Origin: an uncultured Alphaproteobacteria bacterium
GTDB taxonomy: Bacteria; Pseudomonadota; Alphaproteobacteria; Rs-D84
Direction of reading: 5' to 3'
Assembly: GCA_949156565.1 (NCBI GenBank)
Contig: CASCZI010000006.1
Span: forward strand, 22,292 to 86,291
DNA: 64,000 nucleotides
Below, one piece after another: positions 34,997 through 44,005 of the stretch (its first letter is position 1; each line of letters starts with the position of its first letter). The notes under the pieces are model-generated. The model had not been told where the DNA came from, made no database searches, and saw nothing but the letters and a program-made list of their open reading frames with translations. The position numbers and the translations under genes are program-made.

Positions 34997-36733
34997 ATGT
35001 TTCCCAAAACTATTTCAGGATTTTATTGGTCGGTTATTCGAAAATTTCCATTGTTCTTTATTGGCAATTTTATTTTAATCCTTGGCATATATTTTATTGA
35101 TAATGTGACATATCCATTTACGGCCAAGTGGTCGTTAGAGATTTTCCAAGGCTTTGCCGATGGGGTTATTATTCAAAAGCTTTATTGGATTATTGGGATT
35201 TATGTGGGCATTCTTGTTGTGGGGCCGGTGCGTCGGTGGATGCGGACCCATTGGGAACCGATAATCAGTCGTTACACCAAACATATTTTATTGCGGCGCG
35301 TGTATGAAAATGATGTGGGTTTCTTTGTCAATCAACCGGCGGGTCAAACATTGAGCCAGATACAAGTAATTAATAATAACTTATTAAGTTTAACGTTGGA
35401 TTTTTATGCCAATTTGACCAAGTATTCGTTTGGTATCGTTATTGTTGCGGGGGCGGCCCTGGGGATTGATTGGCGTGTGGGTGTTATGTTAATTGTGGCG
35501 GCCATTGGTCGTGTGGTGTGGATGTTGGCATGGCAACGCCCCATTAATCGTGTCACCGAAAAACGCCAACGTATTCGTTCAAAAATTAATGGTTTGATGA
35601 CGGACAGTTTGGGTAATGCCATTACCGTCAAGATGTTTAGCAACGCAACCTATGAAACCAATTATGTGTACGACAAAACATGGGAATTTATACAGGAATC
35701 TTACACATTGGCCTTTTGGCAACGTGTTCGTGATATTCCGTTTCGATTTTGGTGGTTTTCATGGTTGATTATTATCATGGTCTTTTGTGGATTTTGTATA
35801 CAGGACGGCGTCATGACGGTTGCCGATGCGGTCTTTGCGGTTGCGGCAACCCGCAGCGTATCGGGTGCATTTAATAATTTTTTGGAAGAATGGATTGATT
35901 ATGTCCAAGATCGCGCCGCCGTTCGTCAGGCATGGAAGGACATTATCCGCCCCATTGAAATTCAAAATGGGCCCCGGGCCAAAAAATTAAAGGCCAACAG
36001 TGGCATGATTGAATTTGACGATGTATCGTTTGATTATGGGGGAAATCGGGTGATAAGCCACCTAAACCTCGGGATCAAAAAAAATGAAAAGATTGGGATT
36101 GTGGGCCTGTCGGGGGCAGGCAAGACAACCCTGGTGAATCTATTGGTGCGGGCATATGATGTCAAATCGGGGACGATTCGTATTGGGGAAATGGATGTGC
36201 GGGACATTATGTTGGATTCATTGCGGCGTTCGATTGCGCTGGTGCCCCAGGATTTGGTTTTATTTAACCGCAGTTTGATGGACAATATCCGATATGCCCG
36301 CCCCAGCGCCCGTCGTCGTGATGTTATTGATGCCGCCCGCCGGGCCCATATCCATGATTTTATTATGACGTTACCCGATGGATATGACACATTGGTTGGT
36401 AATCGCGGGATTAAATTATCAGGTGGCCAGCGTCAACGAATCGCCATTGCGCGTGCGATTTTAAAAGATGCCCCCATTTTTATTTTAGATGAAGCGACAT
36501 CAGCCTTGGATTCAAAAAGCGAGGTGATGGTTCAATCCGCGTTAAAGCGGGTGATGCGTGGACGCACAACCATCGCCATTGCACACCGATTGTCGACATT
36601 GCGTGATATGGATCGAATTATCGTCTTGTCAAACGGTAAAATAATCGAATCGGGGTCGCATGCCCAATTGTTGCGGCGGGGCGGTGTCTATCGAAAGTTG
36701 TGGGATATGCAGACCGGGGGATATATTGCGTGA
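34997..36733 (+). CDS. ABC transporter, fused permease and ATPase (exporter type)
   Basis: A half-size exporter that acts as a dimer. Residues 1-310 hold six membrane helices, and residues about 335-578 the ATPase with Walker A GLSGAGKTT (about 370), the signature LSGGQRQRIAIARAIL and Walker B IFILDEATSALD, followed by the switch His in IAIAHRLST. The substrate is not clear; lipid or peptide are common for the type. A similar exporter lies at 58937-60691. Its stop overlaps the GTG start of the nuclease gene. Confidence 0.9.
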   Translation: MFPKTISGFYWSVIRKFPLFFIGNFILILGIYFIDNVTYPFTAKWSLEIFQGFADGVIIQKLYWIIGIYVGILVVGPVRRWMRTHWEPIISRYTKHILLRRVYENDVGFFVNQPAGQTLSQIQVINNNLLSLTLDFYANLTKYSFGIVIVAGAALGIDWRVGVMLIVAAIGRVVWMLAWQRPINRVTEKRQRIRSKINGLMTDSLGNAITVKMFSNATYETNYVYDKTWEFIQESYTLAFWQRVRDIPFRFWWFSWLIIIMVFCGFCIQDGVMTVADAVFAVAATRSVSGAFNNFLEEWIDYVQDRAAVRQAWKDIIRPIEIQNGPRAKKLKANSGMIEFDDVSFDYGGNRVISHLNLGIKKNEKIGIVGLSGAGKTTLVNLLVRAYDVKSGTIRIGEMDVRDIMLDSLRRSIALVPQDLVLFNRSLMDNIRYARPSARRRDVIDAARRAHIHDFIMTLPDGYDTLVGNRGIKLSGGQRQRIAIARAILKDAPIFILDEATSALDSKSEVMVQSALKRVMRGRTTIAIAHRLSTLRDMDRIIVLSNGKIIESGSHAQLLRRGGVYRKLWDMQTGGYIA

Positions 36734-37140
36734 AAAAGATTCTGGTTGGGATGATGTTGATGGGGTTTGTGGGGGCATGTCGGGCGACACCCGCCGCGGT
36801 TGATTATATCTTTGACGGGGATACGTTTGCCGCATTTGTTATGTTGCCCGATGATATTCGTATTTCGGTACGTGTGCGTTTAATCAATGTGGATACACCC
36901 GAAATTCATGGACAATGTGATCATGAAATCAATATGGCAAACCGGGCGCGGGATCGATTGGCCGAATTAATTCCGCTGGGGACGGTGGTTGAATTAAAAA
37001 ATATCAAAGATGATAAATATCTGGGGCGAATCGATGCCAATGTTATTATGGCAGATGGTCGGGATGTGGGACGCGTTTTAATTGACGAAGGTCTGGGGCG
37101 GCCCTATGCCGGTGGTCGACGGGAACCGTGGTGTCATTGA
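36730..37140 (+). CDS. Secreted thermonuclease-like (SNase) protein
   Basis: A staphylococcal nuclease-fold protein, likely exported. The start is the GTG at 36730, which overlaps the ABC gene stop (GTGA). The signal reads ILVGMMLMGFVGAC, with a lipobox-like end at Cys16. Motifs: VDYIFDGDTFAA, VRLINVDTPEIHG (catalytic-side Arg and Asp), then DKYLGRIDANVIMADGRDV and LIDEGLGRPY. Length 136 residues, single domain. It may be moved or processed with the help of the preceding exporter, though SNases usually use Sec. Confidence 0.85.
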   Translation: MKKILVGMMLMGFVGACRATPAAVDYIFDGDTFAAFVMLPDDIRISVRVRLINVDTPEIHGQCDHEINMANRARDRLAELIPLGTVVELKNIKDDKYLGRIDANVIMADGRDVGRVLIDEGLGRPYAGGRREPWCH

Positions 37141-37155
37141 TCCATGATTGATGTG

Positions 37156-37185
37156 AAAAAATACCGGCGTGCCCGGTATTTTAAT
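37156..37185 (-). terminator. Bidirectional terminator between the nuclease gene and the 366-aa gene
   Basis: AAATACCGG and CCCGGTATTT form a stem with a short CGTG-type loop, flanked by A runs on the left and T-rich sequence on the right. Confidence 0.75.
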
Positions 37186-38286
37186 TTAATAACAATTGGT
37201 ATAACTGTCTTCGAAAATAGCCTTTTTTAATTGATTGTAATGTGTATTATTGCTGACCAATACCATGCCGCAATCATCATTATTGTTCGATTCGATCGAT
37301 ACGTTATCCATTTCGTTGTCATATATCCCAGATTTTAAATCCCATTCAATTGGGTAATCTGGGGTGTCATCAATTAATTGGTTTGAAATGGATTGGGAAT
37401 TTGCCTGGGCCAAACCCGATGTATCCGATGCTTCTAAACGTTTTAAATGACGGGTATGAATTTTATCTGTGACACCCGGTTCCACAGTGACGGCGGCCTG
37501 TGCGTTTAAACGGTTTAAAAATTCATCTGCGATTTGATCTTTGACGGCTTTTTCAAAAATCTGGCTAAGCGGTTTTCCCGGATTGATCGGCGCATGATTT
37601 TTGTTTTGGGCATGGGCACGAACATTGTCAGACGAATCGGCAAAGCGGTGTATTTTTGACATTGTCACATCATCATTATTGGTAAACGATGGGTTATAAT
37701 CTTTGTCATAGGCATTGACCGGAATATCGCGGCAATAACTGCGACATGTTTTAATATTGATTTTATTGTTCAAAGACGAAATCGTCACGATCATTTCATC
37801 CAATGCATTGTCCAATTCGGCCATGGCACTGCGGTCTTGCATTTCAAACGTTTGGGTGATGGGATAAATTGTCCCCGCGCGTGCAAATGTATTCATTTGT
37901 GTATCGAATAAAAAGAAAGCCCCGCGTGCATGGATCAGCGTAGAATAGGAATCGTTAAATTTACATGTGGCAATTTCCAGATTGTCCGCCGTTAGCAATG
38001 ATTCAATATTCATTTCATCCGTCATTATATCCGGATTAAATGGGCGCAACAGTTCACAATAATACAATTTATTGTGTGCCGGTGCATTCCATGTCAAATC
38101 GTTTTTAACCATATAGAATTGATCTTGGTGATAAACCATATTATTAATATGCACGCGCACAACCTTTCTTGTTTTGCCATCTGACGACTGCATATCATAA
38201 ATGGTGCATCGATAGGTCAGGTTTTTGTACCCGGCACAGTCTAATTCTGAATATCCAATTTCTGTTTTTTTAATAACCTCGTACAT
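37186..38286 (-). CDS. Hypothetical protein, 366 aa
   Basis: No family is recognised. It is a soluble acidic protein, Asn/Asp-rich, without signal peptide or membrane segment. The N-terminal 180 residues look beta-rich and contain several cysteines (LDCAGYKNLTYRCTIYDMQ, KTCRSYCRDI), followed by a charged, probably disordered linker and a C-terminal Asn/Asp-rich tail ending in Cys-Tyr. Its base composition is AT-rich relative to neighbours, which suggests recent gain. An AGGAGAT-type site precedes the ATG. Possible effector or accessory protein; no function is claimed. Confidence 0.6.
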   Translation of the reverse strand: MYEVIKKTEIGYSELDCAGYKNLTYRCTIYDMQSSDGKTRKVVRVHINNMVYHQDQFYMVKNDLTWNAPAHNKLYYCELLRPFNPDIMTDEMNIESLLTADNLEIATCKFNDSYSTLIHARGAFFLFDTQMNTFARAGTIYPITQTFEMQDRSAMAELDNALDEMIVTISSLNNKINIKTCRSYCRDIPVNAYDKDYNPSFTNNDDVTMSKIHRFADSSDNVRAHAQNKNHAPINPGKPLSQIFEKAVKDQIADEFLNRLNAQAAVTVEPGVTDKIHTRHLKRLEASDTSGLAQANSQSISNQLIDDTPDYPIEWDLKSGIYDNEMDNVSIESNNNDDCGMVLVSNNTHYNQLKKAIFEDSYTNCY

Positions 38287-38364
38287 TTTTATCTCCTGCT
38301 TTTATTATATTGATGATCAAAATATAACACTAAATAATATATTTGTCAAGTAGAAACACAAAAA

Positions 38365-38395
38365 GAAAAATCCCCACCCGTCGGGGGTGTTTGAT
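38365..38395 (-). terminator. Probable terminator of the 281-aa surface gene
   Basis: A CCCC-ACCCGT-CGGGGG hairpin (38372-38390) with AAAATC on its left side, oriented for the minus strand gene that ends at 38402. Confidence 0.5.
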
Positions 38396-38401
38396 ATTGC
38401 G

Positions 38402-39247
38402 CTATTCCACCCGATATGTTGTGCCGGCGACGGTGACGTTAATGCCGGTACCACTACCCGGTGTCAAGTTTCCGTAACAAACGCCGCCCGCGGTGCGTAC
38501 AATCAATGCCGGCGTCGTATGACGTGTTGCCCATAATGGGGCCACCGTATTATTGGCGCGAATTTTTGTAATACCGGCGGCGCATAATGGTTGACATGCG
38601 TCAACCGATACAGATGTCTTGGTAAACGTTGACGTCCCATCGGGGCATTGTGTGCGTGTTATGGGGTCATTATCTGGTGAATAAAATCCAAATCCAACGG
38701 CCTGGCACTGAAAGCTGGCGGCCTGTGTATGGGAATCTGTCCAGTAATAGGCTTCTTGGGTTGTGGTGTTATAACCACAACCGTCACAATAATATCCCCC
38801 CGGACATGATTTTACCCACACCATACACATATTTTTGCCCGCTATCGGGGCATAACCATTGGTATTATATGCACAAGAAAATCGAAAATCGCCATATCCC
38901 CATTCTTTGCGACATCCCGCAATGCCGGCATGAATGCCATTTTCAGACCAATACCAATAATGACTATGATGTGTTTCATCAAAGGCTTGGGCCGGACATT
39001 TTTTGCATTCTGTGGCGCCGGCATCAGAATATAGGGCCGTTGAATCCCCAACGGGTACACATATTTTTTGGGAATCATCACCGGGACAATAATACCCGGC
39101 CAAACATTTGGTACATTCCCCGTTGTTTAAATAATATCCCGGGTTGCACGTCGCCCCCATCACCGGCGCACAGAGCAGGGATCCCACCCCACACGCGGCC
39201 GCCGCGACGGCGATCGCGTCCCAAAACCCGACAGTTTTTTTAGGCAT
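38402..39247 (-). CDS. Cys-rich surface protein behind a degenerate switch, 281 aa
   Basis: An exported protein with about 22 cysteines. The first residues MPKKTVGF are shared with the two BspA-like proteins at 60883 and 62476, because they are encoded in the switch arm. A signal sequence follows (IAVAAAACGVGSLLCAPVMGA). The mature part has repeats of the form CNPGYYLNNGECTKCLAGYY and CPGGYYCDGCG, resembling the ephrin-receptor-like Cys-rich (GCC2/GCC3) modules, and a final beta-rich part. No Shine-Dalgarno sequence precedes the ATG in the present DNA, so expression is doubtful unless the spacer is inverted. The substrate or ligand is unknown. Confidence 0.75.
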   Translation of the reverse strand: MPKKTVGFWDAIAVAAAACGVGSLLCAPVMGATCNPGYYLNNGECTKCLAGYYCPGDDSQKICVPVGDSTALYSDAGATECKKCPAQAFDETHHSHYWYWSENGIHAGIAGCRKEWGYGDFRFSCAYNTNGYAPIAGKNMCMVWVKSCPGGYYCDGCGYNTTTQEAYYWTDSHTQAASFQCQAVGFGFYSPDNDPITRTQCPDGTSTFTKTSVSVDACQPLCAAGITKIRANNTVAPLWATRHTTPALIVRTAGGVCYGNLTPGSGTGINVTVAGTTYRVE

Positions 39248-39316
39248 AGTTGGGGGGAAAATTTGTCGCAGAAATTGGGGATTTTTTGTTTCATGGGGAC
39301 CGCTCAGAAAACTGTC
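39230..39316. repeat. Degenerate invertible switch, locus 2
   Basis: The gene-side arm (39230-39248) is the same 19-mer as at loci 3 and 4. The far arm keeps only 9 matching bases (39308-39316); the remainder has been replaced. The spacer is homologous to the others and in the presumed OFF orientation, with CCCCCC before the ATG. With unequal arms this copy is probably locked. Confidence 0.6.
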
Positions 39317-39386
39317 CCTTTGGATTAGGCATAGTCAAATCACGCCCAACCCCAGTAATTATACCCGTTTGCGCGATTTTTTACAA
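39291..39386 (-). promoter_or_regulatory. Switch promoter and leader ORF, locus 2
   Basis: On the minus strand TTGTAA (39381-39386), 17 bp and TATAAT (39358-39363) match the promoters of the other loci. The leader ATG is at 39332; because the arm is altered the leader frame is 13 codons long (MPNPKGQFSERSP) and stops at 39291. Confidence 0.65.
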
Positions 39387-39419
39387 GGGGAAAATTGGGA
39401 ACAAGGAATGGGTTCACCG

Positions 39420-39665
39420 CCCTCCGTATGGGATCTAAAAAAAAGCCCACCCCGTCGGTATCACCCCCAAAAATTTTTAATTTTTGCGGGGCCCGATTTC
39501 GCGCCCACCCCGACCCCGGGCCCCACGGAAATTGTTAAATTTCCGTGGGTGGGTTCTGGCGGGGGAACTTTGCAACGGCGTGGCACGGTGCAAGTTCTCC
39601 TCCCTAGAGGGAGTACCCCAAAGGGGGGAGGTGGTCTTTACCTGAACTCTGCACTGTGAACACTG
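39420..39665. repeat. Mosaic palindromic intergenic repeat, copy 3
   Basis: Inverted relative to copy 1. It contains the shared GGGGGGAGGTGGTCTTTAC (39623-39641), a CTCCCTAGAGGGAG palindrome, a CCACGGAAATT / AATTTCCGTGG hairpin and a CAAAAATTTTTAATTTTTG-type hairpin, and ends in CACTGTGAACACTGA. It is directly upstream of the locus 2 promoter, as copies 1 and 5 are upstream of loci 1 and 4. Confidence 0.75.
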
Positions 39666-39674
39666 ATTGGGCTA

Positions 39675-40382
39675 TCATGCACTGTGGCGGTTAATGGCCG
39701 CCGAAATTTCATCCAGTGTGGCCGTACATGGTAATTCAGGTTCGAAATACACATTGGCGGTTCCACTATGAATCCGGCCTTTTTTAGGCCAATAGCATCC
39801 GGCATCCGTACCCACCGGTAATATGGGTAATTTTAACGTTTCTGCCAAAAACAGTAAGCCACGACGCAACGGGGGCCGCATCCCGGGTTTAACCCGTGTA
39901 CCTTCGGGGAAGATAATAAGGACCATGCCATTCCTGATTTTTTTGGCGACGGCATCGGCAAGCTTTTTCATATTGGTGGCCCCACGTGCACGGTTCACCG
40001 GTTGCAGACCCATTCGCCAAAATGCCCAACCATAAATGGGAATCCAGAGTAATTCACGTTTAACAATAAAAAATGAATGGGGGATATTGGTTTCCAGGAT
40101 GGCGATTTCCAAAATTGACATGTGTTTGGCGGCAATAATGCTTTTGCCATCCAGGCGGGCGTTTTCATTCGGTTGGGTCGGGACACCGTTTTCTTCGCGT
40201 GCCGGCCAGTGAATTTGGTATTTAATTCCCCCAATATACCGGGCCAACATCAAGACCCCCCGGGCATTGGTGGTCACCAAAAACCGGTTTAATCGGGACG
40301 ACACCAATCCCACCAACATGATGGGCGCCCATCCGATAAACCACATGGCCAAAATTAATTTAAAAATCAATGTTTTTAACAT
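39675..40382 (-). CDS. plsC: 1-acyl-sn-glycerol-3-phosphate acyltransferase (PlsC family)
   Basis: Makes phosphatidic acid from lysophosphatidic acid at the inner membrane. The start is the ATG at 40380-40382, preceded by AAGGGGG; an in-frame extension to 40487 overlaps the upstream gene more deeply and has no site. Residues 1-35 are membrane-binding. Motif I is KHMSILE (H-x4-E rather than the classic H-x4-D, as in many alphaproteobacterial members), motif III is FPEGTR, with the following LPILPVG block. The 235 residues fit the family. The gene overlaps nothing but follows the YdcF-like gene by a short gap. Confidence 0.9.
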   Translation of the reverse strand: MLKTLIFKLILAMWFIGWAPIMLVGLVSSRLNRFLVTTNARGVLMLARYIGGIKYQIHWPAREENGVPTQPNENARLDGKSIIAAKHMSILEIAILETNIPHSFFIVKRELLWIPIYGWAFWRMGLQPVNRARGATNMKKLADAVAKKIRNGMVLIIFPEGTRVKPGMRPPLRRGLLFLAETLKLPILPVGTDAGCYWPKKGRIHSGTANVYFEPELPCTATLDEISAAINRHSA

Positions 40383-40395
40383 TTTTCCCCCTTGC

Positions 40396-40908
40396 TTAGA
40401 AATTTTCGCGAATGCCAAATAATGTACCGATATATTTAATATATTCGGTTGTCCAACGTTCAATGCGTTTGGCCACCGGCGTTCCATTTAATGGCACCGG
40501 ACATGGTGCCACATCAACCCCGGGTAATTCGCGATGAATCAAGTACTTGGCACGGTTCATATGATCAACACTGGTGACCAAAACGATTCGGTTCAGGCCA
40601 CTTTCTTCGGCAATTTCACGTACCGCAATGGCATTTTGATATGTTGATTTTGATGCCGATTCCACCGTCACCGGGCGTGTTGTGTTGTAATGTCCCGCCG
40701 CACCGGCCCCAATGATATACATATGCGTGTCGGGATGCATTCGCATCTGGCGCAGCCCAAATGGTATTCGCCGTGGGTCGCCCGTTAAAACAAAGATATG
40801 ATCGTCGGGCATAATTGTGGCACAACGGGTGGGGGCCGTTGATTTAAACACCATCCCCCCCAGCACGAACGCCGATAAAACCAATAAAGATGGATTAATC
40901 AGTTTCAT
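40396..40908 (-). CDS. YdcF/ElyC-type DUF218 protein
   Basis: Members of this family act in envelope polysaccharide maintenance (ElyC) or are of unknown role (YdcF). The 170-residue product has an N-terminal hydrophobic helix, then the fold markers IFVLTGDPRRIPFGLRQ, the Ser/Thr-rich STYQNAIAVREIAEE and IVLVTSVDHMNRAKYL. The start overlaps the ftsX stop by 4 bp, so ftsE, ftsX, ydcF-like and plsC form one envelope operon. Confidence 0.85.
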   Translation of the reverse strand: MKLINPSLLVLSAFVLGGMVFKSTAPTRCATIMPDDHIFVLTGDPRRIPFGLRQMRMHPDTHMYIIGAGAAGHYNTTRPVTVESASKSTYQNAIAVREIAEESGLNRIVLVTSVDHMNRAKYLIHRELPGVDVAPCPVPLNGTPVAKRIERWTTEYIKYIGTLFGIRENF

Positions 40909-41744
40909 TGATTATTTTTTAATATTCCCAATGTTGTTCGTCGGGTGATCCATATGGCAAAAATTGTAATGAATACCGGCATCAACATCAAGACCAACCA
41001 CGATCCCCCCCCCAGGGTCAGTGTCGCCATCAATCCCACCCGGGCCGATCGTGCCGCCCCAATAACCAATAATAAAATCGGGGCCGCGGTGATAAAACCG
41101 ATAACGCCCGCCGTGGTACAGATCTTGGCCACGATAATTTGCATTTGGCGGGCCACAAAGGAATCGCGTGCACCGATTTGGTTTAAAATTTCCAATTCCC
41201 GGCGATGCAACAGGGCCGTGTTACGCGCGATATATGAAATACAAATCGCAATGGCCATCAGTGTTAGCCCCAACACCAATCCGGCAATCATGATCATTCG
41301 GACGCCGGCCGCAATCGGGTTACGTAATGCATCGGCATGCGTCAAAAAACGTGCCGACCGCCCCAGTGTTTCCCCCATTTCTTTGAGATCAGATACGTTT
41401 TTAAACCGTAATTCATACATGGTAGGTAAATAAGAATCCAATTTGGCACCGCCGGTAATCCATGGGCGCAACATACCGGCCATTTCGTCGGTGGAAACCA
41501 TGGTAACAGATTGGAATTTATCCTGATTTTTATCGATTATTTTTTTGACATCGGCGACGTTTTTGGGATCCATAACCTGAACCGTGGCGGTTCGATCCCA
41601 TTGGGAATTCCAACGGGATACCCCCGTTCCGATGGCCAAACCGATTCCCAATGCCAATACCGCCAAGAATGTCAACAGGGCCATGATCGCCGTCATAAAC
41701 AGCGATTGGTCCCGAACCAAAGAAAATACAATTGGCGTTTTCAT
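40905..41744 (-). CDS. ftsX: Cell division ABC transporter permease FtsX
   Basis: FtsX with FtsE controls septal peptidoglycan hydrolases during division. The 279-residue product has one N-terminal helix (about 18-40), a periplasmic loop (about 45-145) and three C-terminal helices, the FtsX order. It starts 3 bp after the ftsE stop. The C-terminal end includes ITIFAIWITRRTTLGIL. Identification rests on the topology and the gene order, as sequence is divergent. Confidence 0.85.
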   Translation of the reverse strand: MKTPIVFSLVRDQSLFMTAIMALLTFLAVLALGIGLAIGTGVSRWNSQWDRTATVQVMDPKNVADVKKIIDKNQDKFQSVTMVSTDEMAGMLRPWITGGAKLDSYLPTMYELRFKNVSDLKEMGETLGRSARFLTHADALRNPIAAGVRMIMIAGLVLGLTLMAIAICISYIARNTALLHRRELEILNQIGARDSFVARQMQIIVAKICTTAGVIGFITAAPILLLVIGAARSARVGLMATLTLGGGSWLVLMLMPVFITIFAIWITRRTTLGILKNNQ

Positions 41745-41747
41745 TGT

Positions 41748-42530
41748 TTATATATTCCCAATATCTTCAAATTGTTTGGATAATTCCGCGAAATAGTTTT
41801 GGGGTTTGGGACCCTTCCATACCTTTTTGGGGGTGGAATCTGTCGTCTTGGATTGCCCCAGAAAATGAACCCGGTGATTTTCCACCCGAATAACCGGGAA
41901 TTTGTATGTGTCCATTAACTTCTGACTGTGGGTGGCAAGAATAATTGTCGTTCCAAATACACGGTTCATTTGAATAAACAATTCCATCAACCGGGCCGCA
42001 TTTTCATCATCCAGATTTCCAGTCGGTTCGTCCGCCAATAAAATTGCCGGTTGAACAATAATGGCACGGGCAACAGATACCCGTTGTTGTTGTCCCCCCG
42101 ATAGCGAACGTGGATCCGCATCCGCATAGCGTCCCAAACCAACCCATTCCAATGTTTTTGTGACCAACGTTTTTATTTTATCTTCGTCACATCCCCGTAC
42201 GCGCAGGGGCAGGGCCACATTATCAAATACAGATAAATGGGACAACAGGGAATATTCTTGAAATACAATGGCCATTTTCTGGCGCAGATCTGTGATTTGA
42301 TCCCGGTCAAGTTCACTGGTCGATTTTCCAAAAAGTTTTATCTGGCCATGTGATTGGGGATGTAATTGATAGATCAAACGCAATAAAGTTGTTTTCCCCG
42401 CGCCCGATGCACCCGACAAAAAATAAAATGCACCCGATGTGATATTAAACGATACATCGGTTAACACATCGCGGCCCCCATCATATTTTGCCGCCACGTT
42501 CGCAAAAGAAATTGCGGTATTATCTTGCAT
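41748..42530 (-). CDS. ftsE: Cell division ATP-binding protein FtsE
   Basis: The ATPase partner of FtsX. Walker A is GASGAGKTT (residues 40-48), the Q-loop is FQEYSLLSHLSVFDNVALPL, the signature is LSGGQQQRVSVARAI and Walker B is ILLADEPTGNLDDE. The product is 260 residues, with about 35 more at the C-terminus than common FtsE (about 222), ending in a Lys/Ser/Phe-rich tail with YFAELSKQFEDI. This tail may be a lineage feature or a membrane contact. Confidence 0.9.
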   Translation of the reverse strand: MQDNTAISFANVAAKYDGGRDVLTDVSFNITSGAFYFLSGASGAGKTTLLRLIYQLHPQSHGQIKLFGKSTSELDRDQITDLRQKMAIVFQEYSLLSHLSVFDNVALPLRVRGCDEDKIKTLVTKTLEWVGLGRYADADPRSLSGGQQQRVSVARAIIVQPAILLADEPTGNLDDENAARLMELFIQMNRVFGTTIILATHSQKLMDTYKFPVIRVENHRVHFLGQSKTTDSTPKKVWKGPKPQNYFAELSKQFEDIGNI

Positions 42531-42603
42531 AACATTATTATCGTAGTAAAAAAACCATTCACCGTCAAGAGATGTTCGTCGTCTTTATCGATGGAATTTG
42601 TTC

Positions 42604-42631
42604 CAAAAAATCCCCCCAATCGGGGGGAGTT
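42604..42631 (-). terminator. Terminator of pal
   Basis: CCCCCC and GGGGGG arms with a GATT loop, followed on the minus strand by A and six T residues, just after the pal stop at 42633. Confidence 0.85.
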
Positions 42632-42632
42632 A

Positions 42633-43040
42633 TTATTTCATAACTGTTTGGGTGGTTGCATTTCGGTTCATTGACCAAACGCGTTCGCCGGTACCCAAGA
42701 ATTGTGGTTTTTCTTTGCCGTATGAAACGGTTTGAATCCGGTTGGGTTCAATGCCGTCACGGATTAATACGTGTGCCGCATTTCCGGCACGTACCGCCCC
42801 CAGGGCCAAATTGTATTGGGATGAACCACGTTCGTCACAGTGTCCTTCCATAATAACATTCACGTCAGGATTTTGTTTCAAAAACGCGGATTGTTCCAAC
42901 AGGCTTTTATGTGCTTCGGGTGTGATTTCTGCAGAATCAAATCCAAAAAAGACCATGTCGCCATTGATTTCTGATGGATCGCATGTACCACTGCACGCGG
43001 CAAGTGATAAAATTCCCAGTAATGTTAATGCTTTTTTCAT
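42633..43040 (-). CDS. pal: Peptidoglycan-associated lipoprotein Pal
   Basis: Outer-membrane lipoprotein that binds peptidoglycan and TolB. The lipobox LAAC is at residues 13-16. The OmpA-like domain has FFGFDSAEITPEA, VIMEGHCDERGSSQYNLALG and NRIQTVSYGKEKP, all Pal hallmarks. Length 135 is short, because the linker after the lipid anchor is brief. It has its own terminator and lies 9 kb from tolB. Confidence 0.95.
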   Translation of the reverse strand: MKKALTLLGILSLAACSGTCDPSEINGDMVFFGFDSAEITPEAHKSLLEQSAFLKQNPDVNVIMEGHCDERGSSQYNLALGAVRAGNAAHVLIRDGIEPNRIQTVSYGKEKPQFLGTGERVWSMNRNATTQTVMK

Positions 43041-43125
43041 TCTCTATCCTTTCCTTGGTTGATTGATATTCATCATTTATAAAGGTATCATTTTAAAAAA
43101 AGATGTCAATCTTTCATTTTACTGT

Positions 43126-43154
43126 TTGGAACGAACCTTTAAATGTGATATACT
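43126..43154 (+). promoter_or_regulatory. Sigma70-like promoter for the beta-barrel protein
   Basis: TTGGAA at 43126-43131 and TATACT at 43149-43154 with a 17-bp spacer; the start codon at 43191 is 36 bp away. Confidence 0.6.
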
Positions 43155-43190
43155 GTGACCAAAGATCTATTTTAAATGCGGGGGAAAAAA

Positions 43191-43931
43191 ATGAAAATAT
43201 TCACATCTGTGTGTGTTATGCTGGGGTTAACAACGGTTGCGGCCCATGCCGCCCCAAGTTATATTCAGCGCGATGGTCGTTATGGCTATAATGTCACGTA
43301 TAGCTATACCGACAAGGCCAAAAGTGGTTTTTACATTGTTGGTCGTGCCGAAATCGGTTTTTTAAACTTTAAAAACAAATATGATTTGGCGACGACAACA
43401 AATGATGTTGTGGATGAATTCAATTCGGATAAATATTCATTTGAATCTGTATTTGGGGGCAATATTGCATTCGGTAAAAAAATACGGCATGTTTGGCGGC
43501 TTGAAGGAGAGGCTGGATATCTCGGGATGTTCGAAGACAAAGATAACGGGTTCGAAGTAAAAATGTCTATGCCCTATATTATGGCAAATGGATATCGCGA
43601 TTTTTCGAATGGTTTATATGTCGGGGCTGGCGTGGGTGCTGCAATGGTGGTCAAGACCCTGGATAATGCTGAATTTATTAGTGGTGATCGCCGGGATACA
43701 TCTGTGTCGCCGATGGGGGCCGTTATGCTGGGGTGGTCGCACAAGTTGGACGATAATTTCGTAATTGATTTACGTTATCGTTTGTCTGGTTTAAATGGGG
43801 GTGATCAAACCCGGACGTTTAATCTGTATTCTTTGGATACGGGTGAAGTGGTTGGTTCCGCAGATTTTAAATTGAAAACAGGATTGGTATTGGATAATTC
43901 GATATCAATTGGTTTGCGGTACGAATTCTAA
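43191..43931 (+). CDS. Outer-membrane beta-barrel protein
   Basis: A porin-like or adhesin-type small barrel. The start at 43191 follows GGGGGAAAAAA, with a signal peptide (IFTSVCVMLGLTTVAAHAA). The 246-residue product has alternating polar/apolar strands (GFYIVGRAEIGFLNF, RLEGEAGYLGMF, YVGAGVGAAMVV, FVIDLRYRLSGL) and ends in SIGLRYEF, with a terminal Phe as expected for BAM substrates. It resembles the OMP_b-brl group; no specific function is visible. The next surface gene follows after about 70 bp. Confidence 0.8.
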   Translation: MKIFTSVCVMLGLTTVAAHAAPSYIQRDGRYGYNVTYSYTDKAKSGFYIVGRAEIGFLNFKNKYDLATTTNDVVDEFNSDKYSFESVFGGNIAFGKKIRHVWRLEGEAGYLGMFEDKDNGFEVKMSMPYIMANGYRDFSNGLYVGAGVGAAMVVKTLDNAEFISGDRRDTSVSPMGAVMLGWSHKLDDNFVIDLRYRLSGLNGGDQTRTFNLYSLDTGEVVGSADFKLKTGLVLDNSISIGLRYEF

Positions 43932-44005
43932 AGTTTAATGGGTTGGGGTATATGTTGAGCCGATTCGCCAATATTTAAAGGAAATAGTTAAGGTAGAGGG
44001 GATTT

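Noticed and set aside
39144..39659. 171-codon plus-strand frame over the switch and repeat at locus 2
   Set aside because: It runs through the antisense of a signal peptide, the switch and a palindromic repeat; this is a chance frame in GC-rich DNA.
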